Assembly: GCA_002104935.1 (NCBI GenBank)
Contig: MCGT01000022.1
Coordinates: 1-64,000 of the forward strand
Direction: 5' to 3'
Length of the DNA: 64,000 nt
From: Hesseltinella vesiculosa
Lineage: Eukaryota; Mucoromycota; Mucoromycetes; Mucorales; Cunninghamellaceae
The notes beneath the pieces are model-generated. The model ran no database searches and was not told where the DNA came from. It saw only the letters and a list, made by a program, of their open reading frames with translations. The position numbers were made by a program, and so were the translations under genes. Of this stretch, positions 10,434 to 21,784 are shown in pieces. Position 1 is the stretch's first letter, and each line of letters opens with the position of its first letter.

Positions 10434-12216
10434 CTAATGCTGGGCATGAGAGGAGGAATGATTGAGGGGGTGTCCTAGGGGCATAGGTAATGGGGGATGA
10501 GATGGGGCAGGCAGTTGCCAGTGCGACTTGTTGATTGTATGGATGTCTTCGTTGTTCATGATGGGACGCAAGGGCGGCAGTTTGGAGCCCCATTCGTGAT
10601 CTTCTTTAGCAATGGAGAGGGTAGAGATGCTTGGTAAAGGAGGTGGAGTGATAGGTTGGTAGGTCGGATCGACCGAAGTTCGTTGAGACGGTAGTTTGGA
10701 GGAGGCATCCAGATGGTAAAACAAGAGGGAACTCGTAGATTGCGTGGGATGAGATGGTGGTGACGAACAATATTGATGGGTGCTGTAGGTGGGAGATGGA
10801 GGGGCGGTAGGGTGGGGTGTGAAGGATATTGGTCGGGCGTGGGAGGAGGCCAGGAGTCTGAGGAGGAAGGCGTTTCGGTGGAGGATTGGGGGGACAGGTA
10901 CAATGGCCGGGATGGGGACCGGTAGTGTCGAAAGGCTGTTGGGGGTGAATGGTGATGAGGGTAGCCATGGTCGGCCAGGGAAAGGTCGTGGTGGATGGAA
11001 GTCTCCACAGAAGGATGGTCATGGTGGATTGGTTCAGGGCTCAATTTGGGGCTCTTTTTCTTGGAGCGGCGTTCGGCTTTGTTGGTATTGATCTTGAAGA
11101 CATCTTCTCCTGTTTCTTTAAAGGTATCTATTTTGCGTTTCCTGGAGCTTGAGCTAAAAAAAATAAAATAAAATTAAAAGTGAGCTAGGAAAAAAAAAAA
11201 AAAAACAACCTACGTTTGCAGACGATGTTCTTTTCGGATGCGCATTTTTACACCTTGATCAGAAAAGGTACGCGATAAAAAGGTAGCTTCCAAAGCACCA
11301 GGGAACTGCTTAGGAAGGTAGACGGTGAATGGATCAGACAAGGTGGTGTTCCGGTTTTCTACCACGCCACTGTGTAACAAGAGAAATGGTAAGCAAAGAG
11401 TCCAGCCCAAAATATACTTTTTTCTTATTTACTCTCTAATTTCAAACAGACAAAATTGAAGTTTGAATTTGCCTTGCTTCTTGACCGACAAATCACCAAA
11501 AATAAAGAAGCCTCCATCTAAAAAAAAAAAAAAGAGGATGTGAGCGGGGGTTGATTCGGGTGGTTCTGGGAGGCTACCTTGATTGTCGATGTCTCGTAGT
11601 TTATACAAAGAAGAGACGGTGGCACCTGACAAATAATCTTGGGTGGGTAGTAAAAGCTGATCATGCTTATTGGCGTCAACCAAGTTGGCGACCACAAAAT
11701 AAAACGGGCTCTGCAGGTATTTCCTAAAACAAAAAAAAAAAAAAAGGAGATCAGTCAGGCTATTTTTTATTTTTATTTTATTTTTTTGGGTACTTTGTTT
11801 CTTCTTGAGAACATTGGAGCCATTTCATTTGTAGAATGGGTGGTGGTTCGATAGGTCGCCGATCTAAAATACAAAAGAGTTACTCAAAGGATACATTTTT
11901 GGGTGGGTGGGTAAGGGAGCCAGATGGTGTTGACGGGTGAAGGTTCAAAAGGAGGGCCGTTCTCAACTTGTAGGTGACTTACCTCGTTCGCTAATAACAC
12001 TCATTTTTGCTCGTTGCGGCTGTTGTCGGATTTGCAGGTCATATCCCCTAGAACATGGGGAAAAGAAATGAAGGTGAGAAGCCGAAAGAGGATGTCGATC
12101 CTTTTTTTTTTTTTCATGGGGAGTTACCTGGTCTGGATAGGCTGCATGGTTAGATAACTGGGGATAAATCGATAAGAACATGACGTTTGATCATCCTCCA
12201 TGCCTGGTGAAGCCAT
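10434..12216 (-). CDS. Velvet-domain developmental regulator
   Basis: Exons on the minus strand: 12216-12128, 12047-11983, 11863-11794, 11723-11578, 11517-11433, 11369-11214, and a last exon from 11153. The joined exons give a classic velvet domain: [69 protein letters not shown] and [22 protein letters not shown]. Velvet proteins are fungal DNA-binding regulators coupling development and secondary metabolism. A basic RKRK stretch follows the domain, a likely nuclear signal, then a Pro/Ser/His-rich tail. In the tail the frame in use from the last splice site closes at 10556. The most protein-like C-terminus ([20 protein letters not shown]) is in another frame ending at 10434, so a short intron or an indel lies near 10750-10850. 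VelB or VosA type cannot be decided. Confidence 0.88.
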
Positions 12217-13253
12217 TTGTTGATCTGGTGTGAGGAGAAAGAAGAAGAAGGGAAAAGAAAAGAGAAGAAGAGAAAATAAAGATGGAAAAAAGGCAGATTT
12301 TCACGATCATTGCATTTGGTGAAATTGTCAGCTTTTGGTTTTATCTGTTTTCGGGTTTCAAGTTGAGCCAATCAACGCACATTACCAAAATACCAACAAA
12401 AAAGCAAGCCCTTTTTTTGAAGTGCTCATCACACGTTTGCTCATCATCTTTTGTAACTAAATGCCTCTATATGAATAATTTTTCCCAAAAAGGCATGCCA
12501 AGACTTTTTTTTTCCAAGTTTGGCGTCGTACAAAGGCCAACACCAGGATTCCAACTTCAGCCTGAAAAAAAAAAAAAAAAAAATACCGCAACATGACTGC
12601 ACCTTACTTTTCCTGGGTTACATTTTTTCTTTTCAAGAGAGCCAGGTCTGTGAAAAATAAAGGTCATGCTGGTGAGCCATCTCCTTTTTTGAACAATGAA
12701 CCACAAATGGGAAAGACTCCCCAGCACCGACGAAAAAAAAAAAAAAAAAAAGAGTGCTTTGTCATGATCTTTGGCTTGGTTCATGTTGATTGTTTTATTT
12801 TTGGGGCTCTCTTTTGACACTTTGGCTTTTGAAAAGAAAGAAAAGCCCTGATCGCCCACAAATGGAGGGCAACATGGGGCAACCTTTTATTTTTTTTTTA
12901 CTATGATCTTTTCGTGTAACAATCGTTTCAAAAAGTAAATGAAACGTGGAACATGTAGGCCATTTCAAGCAATAAACAAAAAAGTGGTGATCTTTTTCCA
13001 ATTGACATGATACAGTGATCCTTTCTTTTGCAAGTTTTTAAATAGAGATCCATTTGAGACCGCCAAAAGATGTAGTGAAGCACATGTCATGCTCGTTTTA
13101 TAGGAATGGGTGGGCTCCGTCCTCCTTTTCCTGATCTTCCTCCCCCCAATTTTATAATTTTCCATTATCAGAAATTTCCAACATGGAAGCCAGGTTTGTT
13201 TAGTTTTTTCTTGGCATACGCAAAAAAAGAAATTTTTATTTCACCGCTGAAGT
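12217..13253. other. Intergenic region upstream of the velvet gene
   Basis: About 1 kb with no coding signal, A/T rich, with several A or T runs (12565-12582, 12733-12751, 12890-12899). It should contain the velvet promoter, and near 13253 the 3' untranslated region of the BAG gene. Small ORFs here are homopolymer driven. Confidence 0.4.
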
Positions 13254-14270
13254 CTACAGATTCAAAATCAAAAAGCCTTGATCGTCCACGTCTTGTGACA
13301 AAGCATCGTTCTCCGAATCCGTCAGGTGGCCATGGTCACTCAGAGGAGTGCCGGCTTGTGAGGAGGTTTCCGAGTGGCGTTCCCATTCTTCGAGCTTGTG
13401 TTGGTCCAGATCCGACAGGAGAGCTTCGGCCAATCCGACAATGGCTTTGCGTTGGTCACGTACAACTTGATCGCCGTCCGACTGGATGGTATCCAGCTGC
13501 AGCAGGAGTCGCATGATGTCGTCTTCGTACTTTAAAAATTCCCGGTTATGTGCGCTGGCTGGGACTTGCAGAGAAGAGCCCGAGTCTTCCGAGTCGCTGA
13601 GCGTATCAAAAGCAAGGTGGGCCGCTAGAGCCTGTTGGTGATATTGTTCCGTCATGTCATCCAGGTGATGGCGAAGGGTGGCCAAGCTATGCAGTTTTTC
13701 TGATCGCAGGGGATGGTCTTGCTCCAGAGTCACCCAGTCGTCTTGTTCTTCATCCATGTCTTCTTGTGTTTCTTGTGGATCGGGTATCAGTGCATGCACC
13801 TGGTTTGTGGGTGACGCTTCTTCGTCCTTGTCATGGACCATCGATCCCAGTTCATTGTCCGACGCCTCCCTCTCATCGTCGTCCTGGCCATCATCGTCGT
13901 CCTGATCACCTTCGTCTTGATCATGGTCTTCCCAAGAGGAGCGAGTGACAAGTTGTAAAAGGTCGGTCCAATCCAAAGGCTGCTCACTGGCTAGTTCTTC
14001 TGAAGCGAAAAGCTGTTCCAAATGCGAAGCCAAACATTGCTCACGGCGCTTCCGCTGGGCACGTTCTTGCAAGGCCAAAAGGGCGGTAGCTAAAGCACGC
14101 TGCTGTTGACGTCGGCGCTGCATTTGCATATACCGCTGGCGTTGCTGTTCAAGGCGCAGAGCATGCTGGCGACGAGCTTGTTGTTCTTGCTGCCAAGCAC
14201 GGTAGCTCAGGTAGTCATCCAATGAAAGCAAAGAGGTAGCTGGTTGAATCCAAACAGGGCCTTGGTACAT
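13254..14270 (-). CDS. BAG-domain Hsp70 co-chaperone
   Basis: Single uninterrupted ORF of 338 codons. The N-terminal third is a long Gln/Arg-rich helix (RRQHALRLEQQRQRYMQMQR), followed by an acidic low-complexity block (DQDEGDQDDDDGQDDDE) and an EEQDDWVTLE segment. The C-terminal half contains a BAG-type three-helix domain: REFLKYEDDIMRLLLQLDTI, then GDQVVRDQRKAIVGLAEALL, ending LDQHKLEEWER. BAG domains bind the Hsp70 ATPase domain and act as nucleotide-exchange factors. The gene has no visible ubiquitin-like domain. Assignment rests on the BAG-like helices, so the family call is good but the exact orthologue is open. Confidence 0.7.
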   Translation of the reverse strand: MYQGPVWIQPATSLLSLDDYLSYRAWQQEQQARRQHALRLEQQRQRYMQMQRRRQQQRALATALLALQERAQRKRREQCLASHLEQLFASEELASEQPLDWTDLLQLVTRSSWEDHDQDEGDQDDDDGQDDDEREASDNELGSMVHDKDEEASPTNQVHALIPDPQETQEDMDEEQDDWVTLEQDHPLRSEKLHSLATLRHHLDDMTEQYHQQALAAHLAFDTLSDSEDSGSSLQVPASAHNREFLKYEDDIMRLLLQLDTIQSDGDQVVRDQRKAIVGLAEALLSDLDQHKLEEWERHSETSSQAGTPLSDHGHLTDSENDALSQDVDDQGFLILNL

Positions 14271-14443
14271 GGTTGATCCAATAAAAGAGGTAGGTAGAGA
14301 GTGTGTGTAGGTGAGAAATTGAAAAAAAAAAAAAAACCAGTGCCAGGGACGGTCCTTTTATGCAAAATGCTTTCGTGAGGGTGGAAGGCACTGGCAACAT
14401 CCAGAGGAAGCCGGCGGAATTGGAAAAGAACTTTCTGGAGTTT

Positions 14444-14964
14444 TCACCGCCGGCCAAATCGAAGCTGGGTGCCATGACGAATCCCCAATTTGCTGACCAA
14501 TGCGTCATCCTTGACCAAGCGTTGCTGATTCAACATCAAACAATAATTTTGCCAAACATGCTTACTAGAACAAAACAAAAAAAAAAAAAAAGGCGAACAA
14601 TCAAAATCAAAAAGAGACAAAACAAGAGACTTCCTTACAAGTTCAGCTGACGTGGGCAACTCGGGCTTTGTTTCAATGCTGTCTGAAATGCTTTTTTCAA
14701 TTGCTTGACAGTGTCGGATTGGCGAACAGTAACATCTGCAAAGATCAGAGAAATGATGAGCTGATAAGCTGTGGTCCATCGCGTTCTCTTTTTACCAACG
14801 GCAGGGAAAGGATCCCGGAGAATCTGGATCTTGAAGGCACGATGCTGCTCAAGAGCAACCAGCAAATCCAGCTCTTCGATGGTTGTTATAGAGCTGACAT
14901 CAGATAATAAAGGATCTTGAAGTAGACTGTTTGTTTGCTGTTGAATATCATCCAGTGTCGTCAT
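14444..14964 (-). CDS. SNRNP25: U11/U12 small nuclear ribonucleoprotein 25 kDa-like protein (minor spliceosome)
   Basis: Exons 14964-14796, 14735-14639 and 14564-14444 encode 128 residues. The N-terminus (LLQDPLLSDV, then TIEELDLLVALEQ) and the ubiquitin-like fold (VTVRQSDTVKQLKKAFQ; VWQNYCLMLNQQRLVKDDALVSKLGIRHGTQLRF) follow the SNRNP25 pattern from end to end. SNRNP25 is specific to the U11/U12 di-snRNP, which recognises U12-type introns. Its presence implies a working minor spliceosome in this fungus, whereas many Dikarya have lost it. The gene's own introns are ordinary GT-AG. A generic ubiquitin-like protein is the alternative, but the N-terminal match makes that less likely. Confidence 0.8.
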
Positions 14965-15995
14965 GATTCAGCACACACGCACACACAAAAACACAACGAA
15001 AAAAAAATAAAAATAAAAGCGAGCCAGTGCTGGTTTTTTTATGGACTTTTTATTGGTTCAACACATTTTATTCCTTGCATGTTGTCTTGATGGTGCCCAC
15101 CTTGCCCAGGGCTGCTGTGAAAGTGCATCATTTAAAGTTTAAAATCGAGGAAGGCCTTCCGGAGCCAATAGAGATCGGAAAGGGAGAAGACTTTCGTCCT
15201 ACAAGGAGAGGCAAAATCCGCCTTCTCCCGTGCCTGATGCGATCAACATTCTTTTTTTTTCATTTTCATTAGACGATGGATAACATGCTCCGTTCTTTTT
15301 TTTTTTTTTTTTTAAAAAAAAGGAGCTAATGCAAAAATTGGATGAGGTCATTTTCTGACAATCACATATCGACTAGGTGAAAAACACCCGACATTCGATA
15401 CTATTCTTGACGTGAAAAAAGTGTCGGAACCCTTTTTTTGTTTTTGGCCAAAAATAATGATGTCAACTTCGCTGGTCACCATCCAACGGTGGATTCCTAT
15501 TGGAAACCGCATTTGTCATTGGTTGAAACTCCATCGAAAATGCGGGGAAGCAAAAATAGTAGAAAGGGCTGATTTTTCCCTCGGGATCAAGTCATTTTTG
15601 AAAATGGATGAAAAAAATGCCTTCGGGCCAACGCCCAAGAAAGCCAAACAAAATGGAAGCACCTCGTTCTCATTGAGATGCGTATTTTATTTTATTTTTG
15701 TATCACATGCAGTGGAAGCAATAAAGAATCCCTCGGTTTTGGAAGGTGGAAAAAAACGGAAGGAGGAGCTTGCTGTCTGTCCGTTCTTGCCCGAAAGTCC
15801 AAAACCAAGCACTCCCGTGGAGACCCATTTTCAAGCCTATTTAGGCTCGGGCTTTGAAACACAGCCTTCCGGTTTTCCCTTCTTTTCACGCGCGGAAAAG
15901 GAGTTCGAAAAAGAACATATAAAGCGGTGCAAAATCTTCCTCCAACTCTTCTTCTTTACTTTTTTTAATACACACACACACACACACTTAAAAAA
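14965..15995. promoter_or_regulatory. Upstream region of the PEPCK gene
   Basis: About 1 kb without a supported gene. A TATA-like acatataaagc lies at about 15917-15927, some 70-80 bases before the PEPCK ATG. A CA-dinucleotide run (15970-15987) sits in the presumed 5' untranslated region. T/A runs occur at 15252-15260 and 15295-15321. An ORF across 15412-16116 overlaps the promoter and PEPCK exon 1 in the wrong frame and is not a gene. Confidence 0.5.
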
Positions 15996-17890
15996 ATGGT
16001 TGCCACTCCCAGACCCGGTTCTCCTTACCACGGACGCCCTACTAGCTCCATGTCTACCCACAGCAAGATTGAAGAAGACTTGCACGACGTCGCTGGTATT
16101 GACTATGACAAGGTAAAAAAAAAAAAAAATAAAACAAAGAAAGTTAATGAGACCAACTCAACCTCTTTTCATTAGGTCACTATCAAGCGTAACCCTTCCG
16201 TTGCCGTCTTGTACGAAGAAGCTTTGACTTATGAACAAGGTACCGTCATCTCTTCTGCTGGTGCACTGTGTGCCTACTCTGGCAAGAAGACCGGTCGTTC
16301 CCCCTTGGACAAGCGTATTGTCCAAGAAGAAACCTCTGACAAGGACATCTGGTGGGGTCCCGTCAACACCCCCATCTCTGAACATGTGTTCTCCATCAAC
16401 CGTGAACGTGCCATCGATTACTTGAACACCCGTCCCCGTCTCTACGTCTTTGACGGTTTCGCCGGCTGGGATCCCAAGTACCGCATCAAGGTCCGTGTGG
16501 TTGCCTCCCGTGCCTACCACTTGTTGTTCATGCGCAACATGTTGATCCGTCCCACTGACGAAGAATTGGAAAACTTTGGCAACCCCGACTTCACCATCTT
16601 CAACGCTGGTGAATTCCCTGCCAACCGTTACACCACCGGCATGACCTCCACCACCTCTGTCTCCGTTAACTTCAAGCGCAACGAAATGGTCATCCTCGGC
16701 ACTGAATATGCTGGTGAAATGAAGAAGGGTGTAAGTCTTTTTTTTTTTTTTCCGTGCGGCGATACAAAAGTGACATGTGAAAAGTGCCGGGATACCAAAC
16801 CTTATTTTCTACTTTTTTAGATCTTCACTGTCATGCACTACTTGATGCCCAAGGCTGGTGTGTTGTCTCTCCACTCCTCTGCCAACGAAGGCCCCGATGG
16901 CGATGTTTCCTTGTTCTTTGGTCTCTCCGGCACTGGCAAGACCACCTTGTCTGCTGACCCCAAGCGTCAATTGATCGGTGATGACGAACACTGCTGGTCC
17001 GATGAAGGTGTCTTCAACATCGAAGGTGGCTGTTACGCCAAGTGTATCGACTTGTCTGCTGAAAAGGAACCCGCTATCTTCAACGCCATCCGTTTCGGCT
17101 CCGTCTTGGAAAACGTTGTGTTGGATGAAGAAACCCGTGTGGTCGACTTCTCCGACGACTTCTTGACCGAAAACACTCGTTGCTCTTACCCCATTGGTAA
17201 GTTCTTGGACAAGCTGGAGAGAGATCCATCAGGCATCAACGATACTCACTCGCTTTTTGTCGCTCTCTAGACTACATTCCCAACGCCAAGCTCCCTTGCA
17301 TGGGCGGCCACCCCAAGAACATCATCTTGCTGACCTGCGATGCCTTTGGTGTCCTCCCCCCTGTCTCCAAGCTGACTCCCGAACAAGTCTCTTACCACTT
17401 CATCTCTGGTTACACCACCAAGGTTGCTGGTACCGAAGATGGTTTGACCGAACCCACCCCCACCTTCTCTGCCTGTTTCGGCTCCCCCTTCTTGGTCTTG
17501 CACCCTCAACGCTATGCCACCATGTTGGCTGACAAGATGAGCCAACACAAGGCCAACGCCTGGTTGATTAACACTGGCTGGATCGGTGGTTCTGCTGCCT
17601 CTGGCGCCAAGCGTTGCCCCTTGAAGTACACTCGCATGTTGTTGGATGCTATCCACGACGGTTCCTTGGAAAAGGGCAACTTTGAAACCTTTGAAGTCTT
17701 CGGTTTCCAAGTCCCCACTGACGTTCCCGGCGTTCCCTCTGAATTGTTGAACCCTCGCAAGGCCTGGACTGGTGACGATGCTGAATTCACCGCCTCCTTG
17801 AACAAGGTTGCTGGTATGTTCCAAGAAAACTTCAAGACTTACGAATCCGGTGCCACCGCCGAAACTATCGCTGCTGGCCCCAAGGCTTAA
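15996..17890 (+). CDS. PCK1: Phosphoenolpyruvate carboxykinase (ATP)
   Basis: Exons 15996-16112, 16176-16730, 16821-17196 and 17271-17890 give 555 residues, the usual size for fungal ATP-dependent PEPCK. The enzyme converts oxaloacetate and ATP to phosphoenolpyruvate, CO2 and ADP, the committed step of gluconeogenesis, in the cytosol. Visible motifs: [29 protein letters not shown], the P-loop GLSGTGKTT at about residues 258-266, the metal-binding [11 protein letters not shown], and [10 protein letters not shown] near the adenine site. Codon use is strikingly biased to C-ending and selected codons (CCC, ACC, GAA, AAG) compared with neighbours, as expected for a very highly expressed gene. A TATA-like box lies just upstream. 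All catalytic motifs are intact. Confidence 0.97.
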
Positions 17891-18798
17891 ATCCTTTCTG
17901 CATAACTCCCCACCTCTTTATTACCACCACCCCCCCCAAATGCATTTTTATGTTTTGTAAATAAAAAATAATACAATCGATATCATTCCATCTTACCCTA
18001 GCTCTTTGCTTTTTTAAGAAAAAAAAAACAAACCCGCGTGCCTGGCCACCCTGTAAAAAGACCTGGGAGGGATCAAAAAATCCGAGCGAGCTCAAGACCA
18101 CCGGGTGTTACTTGTGTTGGGAAAAATGCTTGTCAAACCACGCCATGTTGTAGCCCGTTATTACATCCTGGCAGCGGAAATGGCCATCTGCTTTATCTCG
18201 CCTCTCAATGACATGGGTGCTATTACAACGGCCCATCTTTTCATTTCTCTTTTTTATTTTTAGCGAGATTTGGAGACGCCCCTGATCAGATCGCTCTGAG
18301 GGGGGTTCCCTGGCGAAAATGGCCGATTTTTCATGTTTTTTAGCAGGGGAGTCGGCGGTGTCAGAATGAAACGGATCAAAAGTTGGCTGGGTGACCTTCA
18401 CCAATCGGCTTGATTTTTTCAGCACCATTATCATTTGTGCCCTTGCACACTCATACAGAATTTCACATCGATCCAATCACTCCTATGTGCTGTGCTGCGA
18501 TTCCGTTTTTTTCTTTCATTTTGAAAAAAAATTGGGAGGACCCAATTCAGTCTCCGCACAGTGCCCTGCGATTCTTGACGATCAGCGAAAGTGCTGATTT
18601 AGTGTCTTGGCCAAGTTGGATCGCATTTGACAAGTGCGACATTGATCAAGGTGCTCGCGACCCACTTCTTCATCAAAGTGGCTCAAACTATCTGTGCAGC
18701 CATTTTATTTTTTTTTGCAAACAGCTGGGGGACTGTTGTGTCAAAAAAACCACCGTCGGCTGCGGCCTTCTTTTCATTTTCTTTTCTTCTTCTTCTTC
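17891..18798. other. Intergenic region holding a dispersed repeat copy
   Basis: PEPCK 3' untranslated sequence with aataaa at about 17959, then a copy of the dispersed repeat (separate entry), then about 230 bases before the REV7 start. No independent gene seen. Confidence 0.45.
18165..18570 (+). repeat. Dispersed repeat, copy A
   Basis: Shares with copies near 31.7, 32.9, 49.7 and 57.0 kb a string of blocks in fixed order: ggttccctggcgaaaatggc, gccgatttt, agc(t/a)gggga, ttggctgggtgacc, gattttttcagca, tgctgtgctgcg and ctccgca(ca)gtgc. Same strand sense as the copies at 31.7 and 57.0 kb. No protein-like conservation pattern is visible; indels between copies ignore frame. The limits are approximate. 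Confidence 0.75.
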
Positions 18799-19690
18799 AT
18801 GTTCGACGCTGTGGATACTTTATGTGAATTCCGTAATCAGTGATTTCCATTGTCCATGGAATTACAAATGCAAGGCTAATACTAGCTCCTTGCATATAGT
18901 TCAAGTTTGGATCCATCAAGTCCTCTACCAAAGAGACATATACCCAAAAGGTTCCGTTTGGAGAAAAGAGAAGATGAAGGCTAACTTGCTTATTTGTATG
19001 TGCGCTAGATTCGTTTGAGCTACGAAATCAGTATGATGTGCCTGCTGCCATGTCCATCCATCCAGATGTTTGCCAGTACATTAGCCGGTTTGTCACTTCT
19101 GTTCGACCCATGATTGAAAAGGTACTTTTTTTTTGTTGCGCCTCTGTTTGATTAGACCGAGACGGTTAGGTTCACAACGTTTCATTTTTTTTACAGGAAA
19201 CGTGCCAACTGGTTAGTGTGGTAGTCCTAACATCAGACAACAAAGTGCTTGAACGCCATGTATGCCAATTGACCTATTCTCTAGCAACAACGGATCAACA
19301 AGAAAACGCCCAGGCCACGGTCTTCCAATACTTTCGCGCAACTCTTTTGAAGCTCAATTCGCTCAGTTCTTCCTTGCCCATGCCATCCCTACCTCTGTAT
19401 CCAACTTTTAGACTGACGATGGAGCTTGCGCAACACGCTGACCATCCATTGAAACAGGACAAGGTACAACAACGCGTCGCACTTCGTAACGTCACTCACC
19501 CTCCCTTCCTTCATTTCTATGCGTGGTTCAGTTTTGCACTTACTGGATGCCAGAAGATCAGCAACCACCTACAAGAATAGATGGCCAAGGTCAACTCTTA
19601 CCCGTCAAGACAATCACCATTCCGTCGATCAAGGTAACAAAGAGGGCAGCAGCTTTACGTGCAGGTGGGTTCATCAGTATTTCGCGTTAG
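18799..19690 (+). CDS. REV7: REV7/Mad2B HORMA-domain protein (DNA polymerase zeta subunit)
   Basis: Five exons: 18799-18832, 18900-18950, 19009-19121, 19197-19463, 19532-19690, encoding about 207 residues. The joined N-terminus reads MFDAVDTLCEFLQVWIHQVL, then YQRDIYPKDSFELRNQYDVP, AAMSIHPDVCQYI and VRPMIEK, exactly the REV7 arrangement. The C-terminal part has FCTYWMPEDQQPP, then LLPVKTITIPSIK, the REV7 safety-belt region. REV7 binds Rev3 and Rev1 for translesion synthesis, and in other eukaryotes also acts in end-protection complexes. The two 5' exons are only 34 and 51 nt and are easily missed; they were found by frame continuity across gt/ag pairs. The 3' end may hold one more intron (GTAACAAAG..CAG), so the last 15 residues are less certain. 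Confidence 0.85.
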
Positions 19691-20926
19691 ATAAACCTGT
19701 TTGTGACAACCGACAATCAAGACTTGACAATAAAAAAATAATTCCAAATGGTACGGATAAATTCTGAGAAGAGAAGCGTGACCACACATCGTATTTGCAG
19801 GCAATCGTACCTGCAATTCACCGATCAAAAAAGTCTCTACCCTTTCCATCGGAGTTTTTCCCAGCTTGGTACCTCGGTTCACCCGCCATCAAGTTTCTTC
19901 TTGCAAACTTGAGAAAAGTCAAGTATCTCGTTTCTGGTGTCTGTTGTCGCTTGCTTTGCAGCCATTTGTACGTCCAGAGACAATGGCATGCTGTCACAAA
20001 TGAAATAGTAGAGATGAGATGAGGCTTTGGAATCCTGGTTGGTTGAATGAAAATCCTTGATGCGGTGTCGCCTTCGACCCTCGTCAAGCCAGGGCTGCCG
20101 AATAAAAATGCTTACAAACCGACTACAGCTAAAGGATGCATTGATCACTCCTTGCAGAAAAAGAAGCCCAGGAGGAAACGATCCTTTTACACCGAAAAAA
20201 TAGTGCAGCTGAGTAGCCAAAGTGTTGGTTCATCCCCAGAGAGAAAGGTCTGGCCCATTTTTGGGTGATGGGAGGAGACAAATTTGCCTTTTTTTTTTTT
20301 TTTTTTTTTTTCCATGGTTTCATTTAAACATTTGAATAGAGTGAGCAACAGTTGCCACCTGATTGGATTTTCTCCTAGAGGATGTGTCCCAAAAAAAAAA
20401 AAAAATAACAAAGAGAAGCGATCGCATTACTCGGTGTTCACGCTCAATTTTGGCAAAGGCTCCCCCAAACAATGTTTTTTAAGTTCACCCCCTGTTCGGA
20501 ATACGAGTCTCTTTTGTTCATGGGGCGCTAAAATAAGTTTTTTTTCTTGCATTGACTTTTAATGTAGCCACACGTCTTCTTATTTTAGGTGATTCTGATT
20601 GCAGCCTCGGCGGTAAAATATTTATGAAAAGGTGCAAGATGGGGAAAAAAGGGAAGGAATCCACTGACCTTCCCCTTGTTTGTTGAAATGTCGATAGCCT
20701 TCATGATTTGAGGATGACAGATCACTTTGTGTGGAGAAAGAAACTTTTTCATTATTGAGATGAGATCGCTTTTTTTTTTTATTTATTTACTTTGCTAATT
20801 TTAGTTTAGGTGTAAGAGAGAGCATAATAAAAAAAAAAAAAAAGAGGATGGGAACATTTACAAGTGGGAAGAGAAGGGGAGAGGGTAAGCCCAAACGGGC
20901 TAAATTACATAATAAAAAGGAAAGGA
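19691..20926. other. Intergenic region, no gene recognised
   Basis: About 1.2 kb. T runs at 20290-20310 and 20771-20780, A runs at 20392-20405 and 20829-20843. No ORF has plausible coding character. It contains the 3' ends of REV7 (+) and the WOPR gene (-). Confidence 0.4.
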
Positions 20927-21784
20927 TTATAAGCGTAGCAAGCCTTGCAGGGCTTCCAATTGACGTTGATCTTCAGAGCAGGGTATTTTCCCCCAAGCAA
21001 TGTCTTGGGTGGGTAAAAGCGCCAAAGAGGACGAGAAGGCTAGGCAATCGGTGGTGATAAAATCCATGGCTAGATCTTCATCGGAGGTACAAGGTGAGGA
21101 GGACAAAGACGGTGGGGAGGAAGAAGCGGAAGATGAAGAGGACTGGGAGATGTCGGGGCTAGCCATGATGATGGAGGGCTGCTGATCGACAAGGTCAAGG
21201 TTGTGAAGTTGCTGGCGCATATTGTGTAACGTGGACGAATGGCCACCGCTGGTATCTAATGGGTTCATGTCAGGATAGAGACCTTTGGGGACGACGATGT
21301 TGTTCAAAGCTGGGTCCAGGGTAGGTTGCTTTAAACGGCCGCTCATGACATCTCGTTTGCTATAATAAGAGATGAGGTGTAATTTTTGGTGGTTGGCGGT
21401 GCAGATGGAGAAAGACTGTTTAATCAGGCCGTCGGCTTTGTAAGAGCAGAGAGCAGCGGCCAAGGCTGCAGCGTTAGATTTATGTGGAGGTGTATGGTAA
21501 GGGAGCTGTTTGCGGACTCGTCGAGGTCGGCGCTTGGTGTCCAATTCACGGTAGGTTAAAAAACTACCCAAGACACGGCTTGGTGACCAGGTCTTGCCAT
21601 CTGTCCAACGTCGCATCCCAGCTTCATTTTCATCCCAAACAAATATCGAACCTGATTTGATGTAGACTCGTTCTTTGGTAGATAGCCGACGTTGTACCCT
21701 GCTTAATTGACCGAGTCGACAAGCTTCGAATATAACAAGGGCGTCTTGTGGTGATTTGATATAACCATGGTATGTTTCTAACAT
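20927..21784 (-). CDS. WOPR-family (Gti1/Pac2) transcriptional regulator
   Basis: Single-exon gene; I take ATG 21784, directly before the conserved start of the domain (METYHGYI-like), giving 285 residues. An in-frame upstream Met at 21829 is possible. WOPRa is clear: ETYHGYIKSPQDALVIFEAC, RRLSTKERVYIKSGSIFVWD, AGMRRWTDGKTWSPSRV, GSFLTYREL. WOPRb follows after a basic linker: GLIKQSFSICT, HQKLHLISYYSK. The C-terminus is Ser/Pro rich and acidic. WOPR proteins (Wor1, Ryp1, Gti1, Pac2) are DNA-binding switches controlling morphology, spore production and nutrient responses. Which of the two fungal subfamilies this is cannot be settled. Confidence 0.93.
   Translation of the reverse strand: MLETYHGYIKSPQDALVIFEACRLGQLSRVQRRLSTKERVYIKSGSIFVWDENEAGMRRWTDGKTWSPSRVLGSFLTYRELDTKRRPRRVRKQLPYHTPPHKSNAAALAAALCSYKADGLIKQSFSICTANHQKLHLISYYSKRDVMSGRLKQPTLDPALNNIVVPKGLYPDMNPLDTSGGHSSTLHNMRQQLHNLDLVDQQPSIIMASPDISQSSSSSASSSPPSLSSSPCTSDEDLAMDFITTDCLAFSSSLALLPTQDIAWGKIPCSEDQRQLEALQGLLRL

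Noticed and set aside
14736..14795. U12-type intron in the SNRNP25 gene
   Set aside because: The donor is GTAAAA and the acceptor TTTGCAG; no U12 donor or branch consensus is present.
15412..16116. 234-codon plus-strand ORF upstream of PEPCK
   Set aside because: Overlaps PEPCK exon 1 in another frame and the TATA/CA-run promoter; composition is not protein-like.
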